Below, in pieces: positions 1 through 13,288 of a stretch of 64,000 nucleotides of DNA. Under the pieces are notes generated by a model, which saw only the letters and a program-made list of their open reading frames with translations, was not told the origin of the DNA and did not search any database. Within the stretch, counting starts at the first letter, position 1; each line of letters opens with the position of its first letter. The DNA is from Straminergon stramineum. Lineage: Eukaryota > Streptophyta > Bryopsida > Hypnales > Calliergonaceae. Location: contig OY987269.1 in assembly GCA_963920665.1 (NCBI GenBank), forward strand, positions 14,138,501-14,202,500, written 5' to 3'. Position numbers and translations under genes: made by a program.

Positions 1-1589
1 TCCTCTGTGTTTTTGGCGTTTTCTCCATTTGGCACAAGGGGTGTCACAAAGGTTCTTTCACTCCGTATGCAAGTACATGAAAAAACAAGTAATTTTTGTA
101 GGCCCTCTAGACGACCCTTTGGAGGGCCTAAATTTTTTGTAATGTACGACAATGGTCTTAATCCCTTTTCATACTTGTCAATCTCCTTGTTATCATATTT
201 TATCATCACAATGAGACAAGAGAGTAAGATATGCTTACCCTTATGGACCCTCTATCCAATCTCATCCCTATCTATACTTTTTGAACATTTTAGGTTCTCA
301 AATGTTGAACAAATATAGATACCAATGTAGTTGAATCAAGAGCCATAATAGGTGTGTATACCTTCCAGATGACTTGTATATAGGACAATCCCTACCAAAG
401 AGGAATTTATGGCAAAAAATGGTTTGACAAGGATAGAGCCCTGGCTATTTTTTGTCATAAATCTTGATGAGAAGGGGATTATCTAATGCAAAAAGTAGGA
501 ACAAATGAAAATTGAAAAAATGTTGTACAAATCATACATTAGAGCAAATAAGAAACCTATAATCCGTGGTTACGATGGTTTTCCAGCTAAGTGAGCATGG
601 GATTATGGAAAATAATCCACATTAGAGGACAATTGAGGGCTTCAAGAGCCCGTTTCAGGATTGTTCCTTGTAGTGTTCCTTGTGCTACTAGAAATTGGAA
701 CCAACCCATAATGGACTGAATTTTTGAACTTTCTCAAAATTTTGAAAATTATTCAATAAAATTAAAATTGAATTAAAAAAATTAAAAATAATATTATTTT
801 CTAACATGACAGTGACTGTGCCACATCATAATGCTAATGTGGCAAGTTCTCACAACTTGGGAACTCAAAATAACTCACAGCCTCTTCATGCCGTCAAATG
901 TCTTCTAATGCTAGCAAAATGATTTACGAACTGATAATGGTGGCCGTTTCCTAATCTTTGATGATAGAACAGAGTATGTGATATTAAGGAGGTAGTGTAT
1001 TCTTTCCATTCCTGCAAGTTTTGAATCATTCCATGATTTTCAGCCGAGTCTGTAACCACTCTTCATTTCGGCGCTGGATCGTTCTTGCTGTAACAATGAC
1101 TTTCTCAAGGAGAGATATGAAGCTGCCAAATCCATTCAATATAGGCAATCTGACAGTGTTGAAAGCATTTTTTCTTCAGGGTTGTGAGGAAATTTTTGCG
1201 GTCAATTGATATCTGCAACTCGATCTCGTAACATTCTCAAGTTGTTCTTCGAATGCATTCATCTTCCTCGTAACCTGACACCATGCTATAATTTGGGTTT
1301 TATCAGTATGCCTAAAAGTGGTGTGCAGCAAACATGTTCCTTCAGAGAGCTATTGACGTGATTGATGTCAAGGGCCTCCTTCTTCAACAAAATTGCACTC
1401 GGGGTGGGACGTCGTTGTGTCCAAGAAAGCAGACGTCCAAATTTTGGAGTAATCTTGATACTCAGTCTGATTCTTCCTTCAATTAGGAGATGGACTCAAG
1501 GTAGGTGATAGGAGCTTCTTCCAAGAATGTTATGCTGTGCATTGTCAGCTTGTTGATAGAGTATTAGGGCATCTGCGTGACCTGCAGCC
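1..1589. other. Upstream non-coding region
   Basis: No gene recognised. The short ORFs here show no family resemblance. A 9-bp perfect stem (TAGGCCCTC at 99-107 pairing with GAGGGCCTA at 122-130) lies near the left edge. The last several hundred bases are less AT-rich and probably hold the promoter and 5' UTR of the v-SNARE gene, but no TATA box could be assigned. Confidence 0.5.
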
Positions 1590-4500
1590 ATGAGTGAAAT
1601 CTTCGATGGTTACGAGAGGCAGTATTGCGAGCTCTCGACAAATCTTAATAAAAAGTGCAACTCAGTCAGTTCGAATGAGGGTATGTTTCATTCATTCTTC
1701 TCATGTTCTCATTTTTACCTGTTTTTAAAAAATATATATTTCAGGTTCGACCATTTCTATGATCTTCTCAGACTGAAACTTGGTTCCAGTGTGATAGTAA
1801 CATTCAAGGTAGTTGTGGCGCTAATCTTTGGGTTTCAGAGTAGTTGATGAGGCAATTAAACTGCTTCACTCTGAGTTGGAGTTGGAAGACTATTCAGAGG
1901 GCAATAATTTTAGAAACCCTAATTTCTGCCAATATATAAATGAGAGGTAATATTTTGTTTCATGTTCCAACCTTACTGAGGAGCATAATGTGAATGTTTC
2001 TGAATGGCAGTGGAAAGGAAGCAGAAGTTTGACGAGCTCAAAACTGGACTGGATCAGGCCGAGTCCCTGGTATTATAATCTGCTTTGCACCATTTCACAA
2101 TTCTTTGGGGAATTTGATTCTTATGTGAAAAAAACTTATTGATCGAATTCATAGTTAACAAATGAATACGGCATAACAGTCTTTAGCTCTGAGGAGGATG
2201 CACCTTCTCCAGAAATGAACATAGTTTAGCATTGTTTAGCGGTGGAGAGGATGCACCTTCCTTATAGCCATACCATATCTCCATTGACGGAAAATCATAT
2301 GAATCAAGAGTCGACGATGACGATCCAAATGTTTTGCAATGTTAAGCCATTGAGGAACCTCATTGATTTATTACCTTTTTTATGCTAGTACTATGTCTCT
2401 TCTTGAATGCAATTGATCATTGTAAGAATTAGGGTCAATAATTCTAGTCTTCAGTGTGAATTCGCTTCTCCAAGATATAACAAGTCAAGATGTTTCCCAT
2501 GGAGGCAAATATTCTGCAGTAGTCACTTCCAAAACCTTAAGTAAATAGAAACGAACAAGTTCTGCCAGTTTCAACTACGTTTTTCACCAAAACTACTCCT
2601 TATGCATTGGTTATTAATGTTAACTGGTGTCTTGAACTCGCTCTAAAGAATGTAATGGGTGTTGAATGCAGATAAGGAGAATGGATCTGGAAGCAAGGAC
2701 ATTGGCTCCGCAACAGAAAGCCTCACTTCTGGCAAAGCTGCGAGAATACAAGTCGGACTTGAATACGTTGAAGCGTGAAGCCAAAAACTTCTCGGCCTCG
2801 AATGATCCTTTTACTGCCAGAAACGAATTGCTTGCTCCTGGGGGATTGGTTGGTCGTCATCCCGGGGTGTGTTCAGAATCCCTGCTTAGGGTTTCTCCAC
2901 CCTTTGAAGGCAACTGCGTCATCATCCATCTTTTGTATTGTGTGAACTAGGTTTCAATTGTGCTTCTATCCCTTAGGGATACACCACAATCTCTATCTTC
3001 CAACACTAGTGATGGAAACAACCACTATGTACAACAAATCAATAGTAGTTTCCATAGCGTTTTAGAAGGCAAAATGTTAAAACGTTGAGTGCTTTCAACA
3101 TTGGAATGGAAGGACGAGCTTGAGAAGGCAAAAGTGGTGAGTACTTTGAAACCTCATTCAATTTCAATTCTCTAATTTGAGGAAGACAAATGTTTACTCT
3201 TTGAGGCTTGAAGATGAGTTTGTAATGTTGAATACCATTCTCCACCTCCTTGTGGTGGCTGGCTACTTTCAACATTGGAAGAATCATTCACTAAAGAATG
3301 CAAGTGCACAAGATAGCAAGACAGTGAAAGTAGCTAATGTTCTATCCAATAATGAGAACCTCCAACAATGAAAGTAGCTAATGTGAAACCCACGAATACT
3401 GGCAAAGACAGACTAGGACAAAAAAGATAGGAAAAGGATTCAAAAGGAGCATTTGATGACTATTCTACAATTTAAAAATGTTTGTTGTTGAATTGAACAA
3501 TAATATTGTAAAATATTTCTTAGATGGTCAGTTGGGCCAATTGTCTGAATGTTAACACCAAAATTTGGTTACTATTTAGTTGACTTGTTGCGGTGCAGAT
3601 GTCCTTCAATACGAGAAAACCCTGCAACTCTTCATTTTTAACTTGCCATGTACATTTTAGAGCATCTATCACCCCTAAATGTGTATGGCATCAAATGACT
3701 TGCCATGTACATTTTAGGCCAGATATCAACTCTAGAATGTGTATGACATCAAATGACTTACTATGTACATTTTAGGACAATTATCAACCCTAAAATATAT
3801 ATGGGAAGTCATTTGATGCCATACAACAATAGCCCAACACTGATATTCATATTCTGAACCCCATGAGTAAAAGTTCATATTCCGAATAGCCCATCTCTCA
3901 GTCCTGAATTCAGAATGCGACTGACTTGAGTTTTCTGTTGCAGCTAGGAGCAGATCAAAGAGAGAGGCTCTTGACCACCACGGAACGGATCAATCAGTCT
4001 GGGGATAAGATCAAGGAGAGCAGACGACAGCTCGTTGAAACTGAGGAATTGGGTGTAAATATTCTCCAAGACCTCCAACTCCAACACCAAACACTTCTCC
4101 GCACACAGCAAACTGTAGGCACCACTTCTTCTCTTCCTTATACAAAGTTAGTTACACACCATTTTAAAGTCGGGTACCGTAACACTTTGGAATCAGCCAT
4201 GATGTTCGTTCTCAAGCATGCAAGGAAGGTTGTGAGATGTTGAAAAATGAATTTGATGCAAGGCAGAACTATCTAGAACCGTTCGTTTTAGCTGATGCAC
4301 AGGGACAGAGTGTTTCAAACATTGCAATTGAATTTTTTTGTGAATTTTCAAAAGTCTAAGACTTGATGAATCTTTACAGTGTCATACTGGTGCAACTCTT
4401 AAATACAACTTTGTTAGAAAGGGTGCACTGCAGTACGTTAAGCTGCAGAAGGATTTACAGCTTTCTAGTTTCTAGTCACAAAAGATTTACAGAAGGTTTA

Positions 4501-4684
4501 CAGATGATTTGTGTTCAATTCTTACTTGCAGATGCATGTAGTGGACGACAACCTTGCAAAGAGCAGGCGGATGCTGAGTTCGATGTCTCATCGCTTTGAA
4601 CGTCACAAGTACATGATGGCAGGTATTATAATGGTTTTGCTAATTGCAATTTTATTCATAGTGTACGTAAAATCCCGACACTAG
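1590..4684 (+). CDS. VTI1: VTI1-type Qb v-SNARE (vesicle transport through t-SNARE interaction), five exons
   Basis: Membrane-anchored Qb-SNARE for Golgi, trans-Golgi, prevacuolar and vacuolar fusion. Exons read as 1590-1680, 2011-2069, 2672-2866, 3944-4114 and 4532-4684, all GT-AG with compatible phases, giving about 222 residues; Arabidopsis VTI11 is about 221. The start MSEIFDGYERQYCEL is the family N-terminus. Exon 3 carries IRRMDLEARTLAP and LLAKLREYKSDLN of the N-terminal helical domain. Exon 4 carries ESRRQLVETEELGVNILQDL, the start of the SNARE helix. Exon 5 carries VVDDNLAKSRRML, then a C-terminal membrane anchor (about IIMVLLIAILFIVYV) and a short tail SRH. A second exon 3 donor at 2849, also phase 0, would give 216 residues; the later donor (before GTGTGT) fits family length better. 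Intron 3 holds a tandem repeat. The gene looks intact. Confidence 0.92.
3641..3823. repeat. 57/58-bp tandem repeat with an inverted flank, in VTI1 intron 3
   Basis: The word CTTGCCATGTACATTTTAG and its surroundings recur at 3641, 3698 and 3756 (third copy ACTTACTATG...), so the period is 57 then 58 bp. Just downstream, at about 3806-3823, an inverted copy of GTATGGCATCAAATGACT (3683-3700) appears. The whole block lies inside an intron. Confidence 0.8.
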
Positions 4685-5300
4685 TTCAAACTGAAGGAAC
4701 TTCTTGTTCAATATGATGGAATTGAATCTGAGTCTGTGTATATGAGTTTACTACCAGCCTTTGGAAAATAACATTGTAACTGCCTTGGATTTGAGGAAAC
4801 CAGAATCAATAGAAGAGAGATGTGCTTGAAATCCCCCGACTGCCCCCAAAATGTTGGCACTCTTCTTAAAAGAACGGTTGTCCTAGAGTTTCCTCTTGTC
4901 CTCTGTTGTTGCTTCCAAGGGTAGCTGTTGTGTCCTTGAATTCTCTTGCCACTGAAATTAAATTCAAAAGTCATCCTAAAATGCATTGAAAATTTTCTAA
5001 TGGAATAATAGTTCTCACAGTTGCTTCTGAGAACCCCCCCAAAATGTTGTACAGTTCATTCACTAGACTGAATATGGGTTCGCTTTGTAGGCATGCATCG
5101 TGTTTAGTTCCGTTAGCATGTCCCGTGGCGAGAAAGGCTTGCACGTTTCTTTCGGTCCGTGGCCTACTTTTCCATTTCTTTCTTGTAAGCATGATTCTTT
5201 TGGTCTCATTTCTTTCTACACTGAATAGGGGTTTTAAGGGGACACATACTAATTAATCAACATTTCACACTATATAAATATCTGCCTTTATTGTACATCA
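4685..5300. other. 3' flank of VTI1
   Basis: No gene recognised. It presumably contains the VTI1 3' UTR and polyadenylation site. Confidence 0.4.
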
Positions 5301-5416
5301 ATAGTTGTTGAAGTGTCAAGGGGATGTACATCATGTTTCAAACATCTACAATTTGCTAATAGTTGTTGAAGTGTCAAGGGGATGTACATCATATTTCAAA
5401 CATCTACAATTTGCTA
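5301..5416. repeat. Two-copy 58-bp tandem duplication
   Basis: Two adjacent 58-bp copies, 5301-5358 and 5359-5416, both begin ATAGTTGTTGAAGTGTCAAG and differ at about one position (CATGTTTC versus CATATTTC). The near-identity suggests a recent duplication. Confidence 0.9.
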
Positions 5417-8400
5417 CAGTAAGTCTCTTTAATTTTTTGGCCCCCTTAATATCCCTATTCAATGTACATCCCTTGCTTGCAAAAGGTTTGAGAGCGCACA
5501 AGGCCAAATATCACATCACCAAGATCATCCTTGCAAAAGCAGTTGCCTCGTCACCTTGAGCACTTGTTCAAAAGAGAAAAATCCAATCAACAAAAGGAAC
5601 TTGAGACTAATGGAGGCACACATCACTTTTAGGCATCGCTTCCAAGGGGTCCATGTTTTTCACTAAGATGGAACTTTTTAATGGATCCCATTCTTTTTTG
5701 AACTAACACACGTGACACATCATCATTTCCATCCCTTGGTGGCACGAAATAATGGCACATGCGAGGCTGATAGTGCCCACTCAATGGCAAGAACAATCTT
5801 ATCACTCCATTCCGTCCATGTTCATTATGGGTTAGTGATGGATTATGAAATACGTTCCTTCATCATCTTGGCATTGCCACCAACACTTTTCTTACAATTT
5901 GGGCAAGAAGATTCGTTTCCCACATTTAAATTGTTCATGTGTTTTTGCAATTGCAAGAGTGTATTTGCTTTGTTCAAGTCTTTGTGTTGTTGCAAGAGTA
6001 TTTTTGAAGTTGAATTTGCATTCTACATAGCATTTTGGATTGTGGATGTTTGTTATTTACATGGTCATTACTTAAACTATTTAAAGAATAATTGATTTCA
6101 AAGTTTCTTGTATTGTAGTCAACACAAGCTCAACAAATTTTTGGCATACATATTTTGCTAGAAGATTTTGCTTACAAGTTGTTTCATACGAGTTAGCAAC
6201 TATCATTCTTACTTAGAATTCTAGATTTTTGTATCTTTTTGTTTGTTAAGAGTAGGCACACTAGACATGCTCATTCTATATGCCCTGTGTTATAAGGTAA
6301 CATCCAATGTAAGTCCACTTGTTTAACACATGACATTTTGTGTAAGATTGCTTTCTATTTTGTCTATTCCGCCATTTCAACTTTTGTATTATATTCATGT
6401 TTAGTTTCCTTTATTTCATTTGGGTTCCAAAAATGTCTTGAATATTGGTGTTAGTAGGGTCATCAAATTTAGAAATATATTTCTTACCTTCGTGTAATAT
6501 CATATCCTACTCATGATTTATAATTTTTTTTATTTTGGGTTTCTAAGAGGTCTCAAAAACAAATGTATGGTTGTTAAGTTTAGAAATATATTTCTTGGAT
6601 TCACTCAATACTATATCATGAATGTATTTATATTCTTTTTAATTGTTCTAGATTCCAAAGACATCTAAGAAACTAATATAGGGTCATCAAGTCTTGTAAT
6701 TTATATCTCAACAAACTTCATGTAATTATATTGTATCCTATTCATGTTTTAGGTTCTTTTTTATTTGGGATTTCAAAGAAGTCTTGGAAATCGATATAGG
6801 GTCTTTAATTTTAGAAATTATTATGTTTTAGAATTAATATTTGCCGGATGTTTGAGGCTTCGAGAATCAACCAAGGAGTGGCTAAAGAGTAAGAGATAGG
6901 TGTTTGCTATTTTGAAAATGAAATCCAAGGTAGGAACACTTTTGTGAAGTGACCTTGTTCATTTAGAAATGCTTCAAGGTTTAGGGTTTAGCATTTTTGC
7001 CGAAATAGGATTTTCTTGAAGCATTTAATTCAGCTCTGATGTTTCCATGTCCCAATGTCATGTTCACAAGTATGTTAGTCTTTGATGCTACTTCATTTCT
7101 TTGGATTCAATTGTTGTTTACAACGGAGTGCAATTGCTATGTGTGATTTGAACTAACCATCAAGCTTGAGGCAATTCTCCCACACCTTATTAGAAGCAGC
7201 AACACAGTAGAAGAGACCTTCCTCATCAACAAGTCACATTTCTATGAGGTGTGAACTTTACAAGTGCTCTAGGCCCTTGTATTTGACCTCTCAACTTTAG
7301 CTCTTAGTGTCTAGGATCCCTTCAAAGATGGATCTATCAACTACTACCATTGCAACAAGAATATGCAAAATCATTGCATCAATGTGCATTTGCACATGGG
7401 ATGTGAGAACATGCTTGAAGGTCAACTAAAATTGTATCTTACACTTCCGTGAACCAATATGAAGTTGGCCATAGAGACATTGAGGCATAAAAAAAGGGTT
7501 GTAAAAATTGTGAAAATATTCAATGAATGCATCTTTTGCATGAAGGAGAAATAGTTGAAGTATTCAATTTTGAAAAAGAGAAAGTCTAGGGTGCACAAAA
7601 AGAAAAAGAAATTATAAAGTAATCAACAAGAGTCGATAGATGAGGAGGAGGACCTAGATGAAAAAGGGGGATTCTAGGTCTCGAATAGTGAAGGCTTTAA
7701 CTTCAAGTCTAATGTAGGGTTGCAATCATCTACAATTACCTTGTCAAAAGAGGGAAGAGAGGTTTCGAAGAATGTGCAATTCAAGGGGTTAAAGACACCC
7801 ACTTGTAGAAAAAAATTTATATGACAGCGAAGAGTCCATTTACTCCCTAGAGAGAGATAGTCATGGTGAAGCCCCTCAAGCAATACTAAGGGCCTTTTGC
7901 CATGTCAAATTGGAGGGCAAAACATGTGCTACTATCTAAACTCTCACTGAAGTACTGCACATGGATGGACACTTAGGGTTAGGGCCAACAAGCCTTTTGT
8001 TTTCCTACTTTAGGGAATGAAAAATTAAGATTGAGAGTTATACTAATTGATTAGTTGTCTCTTGACCTATGATACAAGGTCAAGATTCTTTTGTATACCC
8101 TCTTGAAGAGAGACATTTGATTATTTCAATGGAATTTCAACCTTGTCCAAGTTTTTTCAACATTGAAAGTGTAATTGGAGGTGGAATGGCCAATGGCAAT
8201 TGTAGCTAGCAACAAGTGTGCTTGGCTCTAGAGCATCTGATGGTCAAGGTTGAAAAACTGTAAACTTAATTAGATTGTTAAGAGTAAAATCATTATGATG
8301 AAATTTTGGATTGAATGAGAATGCAATAAATCGATCATAATAGTCCAAGTTTCTTTCTAGAAAAATGAAGTCTAGACCTTGAAAATCACACTAAACTTCA

Positions 8401-10164
8401 ATTTGTCATATCTTTTTTGATTGAAGTCAATTTTTCTTGATTTCAAGGATTTCGAAAACCTCAGAAGTTTTGCTTGAAAACTCTGATGATACCTATTTTT
8501 CAAATGTTTATTATAAATTCCATGTGTAGAAAATGGATTCCCAAAGATCTCCTATAGATCTCAATTATAATCTTGATTCAACAGATCTAAAAATACAATC
8601 AAAGATGAGATTGAGGTGGAATTGGGAGAAGCTCATAGTGGTGAAGATAGCAAAGTTTACAAAATTGAAAGATGGTCACTGGCAAAGACTCTATCTTTGA
8701 GTCATAGTAACAGAATAGATTATGATAAATATGGACCAAACAAAAATAACAATGTATGCAAATGACTATGAGTCCAAAGAGGTAGAAAGTCATGGTAGAT
8801 GAATTGTGGGGAAGGGATTTACAGGCACCCACAACAATAGTTCTCATTTCCAACTCGTACTACTAAGTCCCAATCATCATGACTACTAGCAAACTCTCCA
8901 CTTATGACACATGGCATGTCACTTGCTGACATGAGGCGGAACTTCCATCTTATTATACTATGACTTGTGCTAACACTACTCACCATAATCCTAATCCCCT
9001 TTAAGTGTCACCCCACTCTATACTAAGCCAATTGTATATTTGCTACTTTTACACCAAAACTAATCATGACTCACAACTTGGGACACATTGAAAATGTCTA
9101 GCAAGGAGCAGGACTCCATCCAACTAGTGCCAAAGGACACATACATACAAGTGTCCCATGGTGCTTTGAAGCTAGAGGTGAAGTTGCATCACCAACTTTG
9201 AGTCACTAGGACTTACCAAGGCTCCAAGAAGAAGGGAGGAAGGAGACCAACCCCTCCCTACAATACTCTCTATGGTATTTGGCATTCTCCCCTTGTGGGT
9301 CGAAGGAACTTTCAAAACCCACTTTGGTTTTGGAAGAGTAGAAGACCACCCATTTCCAACAAAAATCGCCAAGTTACCACCCCATCTGGACTCATGAACT
9401 TCCAAATGGCATAATTTTGCGGTTAGCACTCGAAATCCAACATGCAAAACCATTTTGGTTATCTACGCCACAATTAGATGCCGATGGAATACTCACTTGT
9501 CCCATTTGGACAAGTTCTTGCAAAGTTATGGCCCTCCAAAGATTCGAATTCATCAGAAGCAAGTGCATGCGCCTTCACTACAACCCTTCTTTTGGCCATA
9601 ACTTTAGGCTCATAGCTTAGAACCTCATAATTCTTGGCATGATAACTTCTTTGTCCTTTTAACTTTCCAATGATATGCTACATGCCATACTTCCTTGAGG
9701 GATTCCTTCGAAACCCTTCACTTCTAGCCCTTAAGTGTCCCAGTGCCACTAGAACACCCCAAAACTTTGGAAGCCCATAACTTCTAACCAACTAGTTCAA
9801 ATCACTTATTCTTTGGAAAGTTAAAAGATTCTACTTAAGAGCTTTCCAAGAATGTATGACCTTCTACTATTCTCTTCTAATTCAAGGCGCTATTGCACCT
9901 TATTTGCTTAGGAGTCTCTCATTTTTCCCTTCTGAGACTATTGCAAGGCTTGGGAATTCACCCCCAAGGTCCCCCTTGCTCACTAAAGCACTTCAGGCAC
10001 CCCAAAGAGATAGGGGTATTACAATAAATGATTATGAAAAGAAAATACCGTCTAGCCACCAAGATACTTTCCTATGAGTCTATTACAAAAAAATAAACAT
10101 CAAAAGAGATTTCCAAGGGCACTATTAGATCAAACCATCTACGAAGCAATGTTGGAGTGGTTTC
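5417..10164. other. Gene-free AT-rich stretch
   Basis: No coding family, RNA gene or clear element end was recognised. 8.85-10.03 kb is richer in C on the plus strand and ends in a GGGGTATTACA-like word sometimes seen at LTR ends. No matching left end, primer-binding site or polypurine tract was found, so it is not called an LTR. Confidence 0.4.
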
Positions 10165-10168
10165 TTAA

Positions 10169-11093
10169 CCCCTACAGTTCTTTGACTATGTTTATCACCA
10201 AAAACCTTCAAAAATTGCGATTTCTAATACAAGTACCAATTTTTGAAAAATATCATTTTTGGACACATGTAACCATAGGATCTTGTAGTGCATTTGACTG
10301 ACAAGATGTGGTAAAAAATTCAAAAAATTCCACTAAGTAGATTGTAAGATATTAGCATTTGAAGTGACAAAAATCCTTTTGGGGGCCCTATGAAAAAACG
10401 GGCAACTCTACTTCACAAGGTCACATTTGTATGAAAAAATGTCCAAAATGGTGGTGCTTCTTTAGATTCATTCTTCAATGCCATTTGGATACATGCTTGA
10501 AAATTTTCAAATCATTTGGAATTGTACATCATATAGGAAAAAATAGTAAGTAGAAAGATGTAGAGAATGATTCAAAATACTAAATTGTTAACAATTTATT
10601 AATGGGATTGAAAAATCCCAATCCCAATGGTGGTAATGTTTTAATAAACAATCTACATCCTCTGTTTTTATTTTTTCAAAAAATATTAAAATTTGAGTTA
10701 AATAAAGGACTTCAAAAGTTTATTTTAGAATAGAGAATCCATACTTGCCCGCAAACTAAAACATCTCATAACTTTTGACTCATTGATCAAAATGGAATGA
10801 TTCAAAGCTTTCTATGTATATGTAAATCTAGAAAACCAATTTCAAATTTTTATTTTTGAAGAAACTGATTTTTTCAGATCTGCCTAGACTTCCCAAGTTG
10901 AAAAACAAACTACATATTAGGCCATAACTTTTGACTCATATTTCCAAATGCCCTGAAATTTAGTGCACATGAAAGATATTCCTCTTCCACATCTTCTCTT
11001 AAAGTTTGGGCCAAAAACATGGAAATATCTCATCACACGTACTTGCCCAAAAAAAGCTATGGTGCCAAAAAACACACCTTGGTCCTTTAGGGG
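10169..11093. mobile_element. TTAA-flanked miniature element, family D (925 bp)
   Basis: Flanked by TTAA at 10165-10168 and 11094-11097. The left end starts CCCCTACAGTTCTTTGAC and the right end finishes TTGGTCCTTTAGGGG, so the termini are inverted and C/G-rich. Its interior, such as the stretch around 10600-10740 with AATCCCAATCCCAATGG, matches 23042-23952 in reverse orientation. No transposase ORF, so it is a non-autonomous element. Confidence 0.75.
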
Positions 11094-11097
11094 TTAA

Positions 11098-13046
11098 GAT
11101 TTTGCAAGTCATGGAAACCAGAGGCCTTTCCCTTGACAATGGAATGATAGCACCTTCTACTAATATTTTTCAAAATTTCTTTAGTTTATTTTTTGGTTAT
11201 ATATAAACATTGAGCATCAAAATGTTCTTAAAGTATTGTTCAAATTGAATGTGGTTTTATTTGGGCATTCTAATCATTAGCTATCATATCTATATATATT
11301 ACACATGGTGGTGAATCATCCGTTGATTATTCTACCAAAAATTGTCGCTTATTAATGAAGGCTACAAGAGGTGCATTAGCTTCTATGGATAAGACTAGGC
11401 TTGAATTTGTTAAAGTTAGCCATTAGTGGCGGGCATGATTGAGAGGATATTCATCACAAGTAAATTATAGAGTTGGATAGATAAAAAATTATAGTCAAGA
11501 ATTATTGCACCATCTTGATACGATGAAACTTGAATGTGATAGAATGGATAGTGCCAATGCCACTAGATAAGGTTACATGAATACTCTTCTCAGCAGAGTA
11601 ATGCTATAAAGACAATTGGAAATGCCCTTCTAAATTGGCAATAATTTGAGTCATCATCTATGACTTGTCTATCATGTTCCAACCAAATTTTGAAAAATAG
11701 CTGCATTTGCAACTCTAATTTTGAATTTTGCCAAAGTAATTGAACCATCATGATGATCTTCAAAATTCAACTAAAATATGGAGATATTTATATCACAAAG
11801 TGTGTTCATATGACACTTCACATTGAACTCTTTATAGATCATATTCTTCTTATTGAATGGGGTGTTTTTTGAAATAAAAGATATGTATATGGATGATTCC
11901 TACATATCTTTGCAATCAAATTTAAGAAATTCATCATCAATGGTATTCAATCAATTATCATGTAAAACCATGAATACTAAATTAAAAAAATGAAATTTTT
12001 CTTTTTCAAAACTAAAATTTGGTATCCTTGATTGATATTGCATAAGAATTGAATGTTAATTATGCAAGACAAAAAAAATGCCAATTGTACTCTACATTAT
12101 GCAAAATTCTTTGAATGGCTCATTAGGCAATTTCTAAGATTATTGGACCCAATTGTATATAATCAAATTATTCCTTCTCATCTTTCATGCACTCTTACAA
12201 TTGAGATTTTTTACTATGGATTTTATTGTGCTTTGAAAAATAATTTTTTTCACCCACTACAATACAATCGCCAATGATGGACTTATACCGAAAATTGTGT
12301 AGGGAAAAAAGAAAAGAAAAGAAATTCATATGAAGGATCTTGTAAATACTTCAATTCTTTATGTGTTAGTAGAACTATAAACACTTTGTGAATTAAAAAA
12401 TATGTATTCTAACATTCAATTTGGCAAATAATAAATATTGAAATGATGGATGTTTTTGACTAAATGAAGATGATAACAAGTCTACAACTCTATGTCTTTG
12501 GTTGAGGAGGGTAAATACAATCCACTTGCTAGAATATTGTGACAAGCTTGTTTCAGTCATAAAGTACCCCCCTCACATATAGCAACATGCATTTCAAAAT
12601 TTAGGTGGACTCATCTTGTGGATATTACCAAGTGTGGGCACAAGCCAAAAATATAGTTGTCCACTAATCTCATATGGCAAGAGGCCCTAAGACCCCAACA
12701 ATACCAAGTTTGACCACATGCTGTGGGAGTAGTCCACACTGCCAAACATCAAGAAAAGCAGTCCAAAAAGGTAATACAAAGGAAGGTCATTGTTGGTTTA
12801 ACACAAGGGCTTGAAGTCTAAAGGGAAAGGGAAAGAGAAGGTAAAAGTACCCAAAGGAGGTTAGATCCTCTCATTGAGTGAAAGAAGGAAGTCATGATCA
12901 ATGAAGTTCATTGCAATGGTGCAAATGGCCCCTCCTTAACATGATCCTCTCTAGTCTATGTTGAATTTGACTTTTTATGTGACAAAAATATAGATGTCAC
13001 CTAAATATTATTTCTCTCAACATAGTTTTCTACTGGTGTATACGAG
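11098..13046. other. Gene-free stretch
   Basis: AT-rich; no gene, RNA or element end recognised. Confidence 0.4.
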
Positions 13047-13288
13047 GGTTGCTATTATGTGAGCATAGGAGTGTGAGCCCATGAGCCTAGAATACTACAC
13101 ATCTATGTTATAGGTGTATATACTATAAAAACTGACTATGATTGTAAGGTATATATATTATAAATATCCATATTATAGGTGTTTATGATGCATACACCTT
13201 CTATAGTGTGTGGTATCTATATTATAGGTACCTATAGTATAAGCTCAATGCTCACAAGCTCGCATTTTTGGGCTCACATACTAGCACC
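13047..13288. mobile_element. Inverted-repeat element with GGTxGCTAxTATGTGAGC ends, copy 1
   Basis: The left end GGTTGCTATTATGTGAGC is the inverted counterpart of the right end GCTCACATACTAGCACC. The interior contains repeated ATTATAGGT words. A related copy in the opposite orientation lies at 25816-26060. No flanking duplication could be assigned, so the superfamily is open. Confidence 0.7.

Noticed and set aside
8850..10030. Possible LTR ending in GGGGTATTACA
   Set aside because: No left end, no second copy, no primer-binding site or polypurine tract seen.
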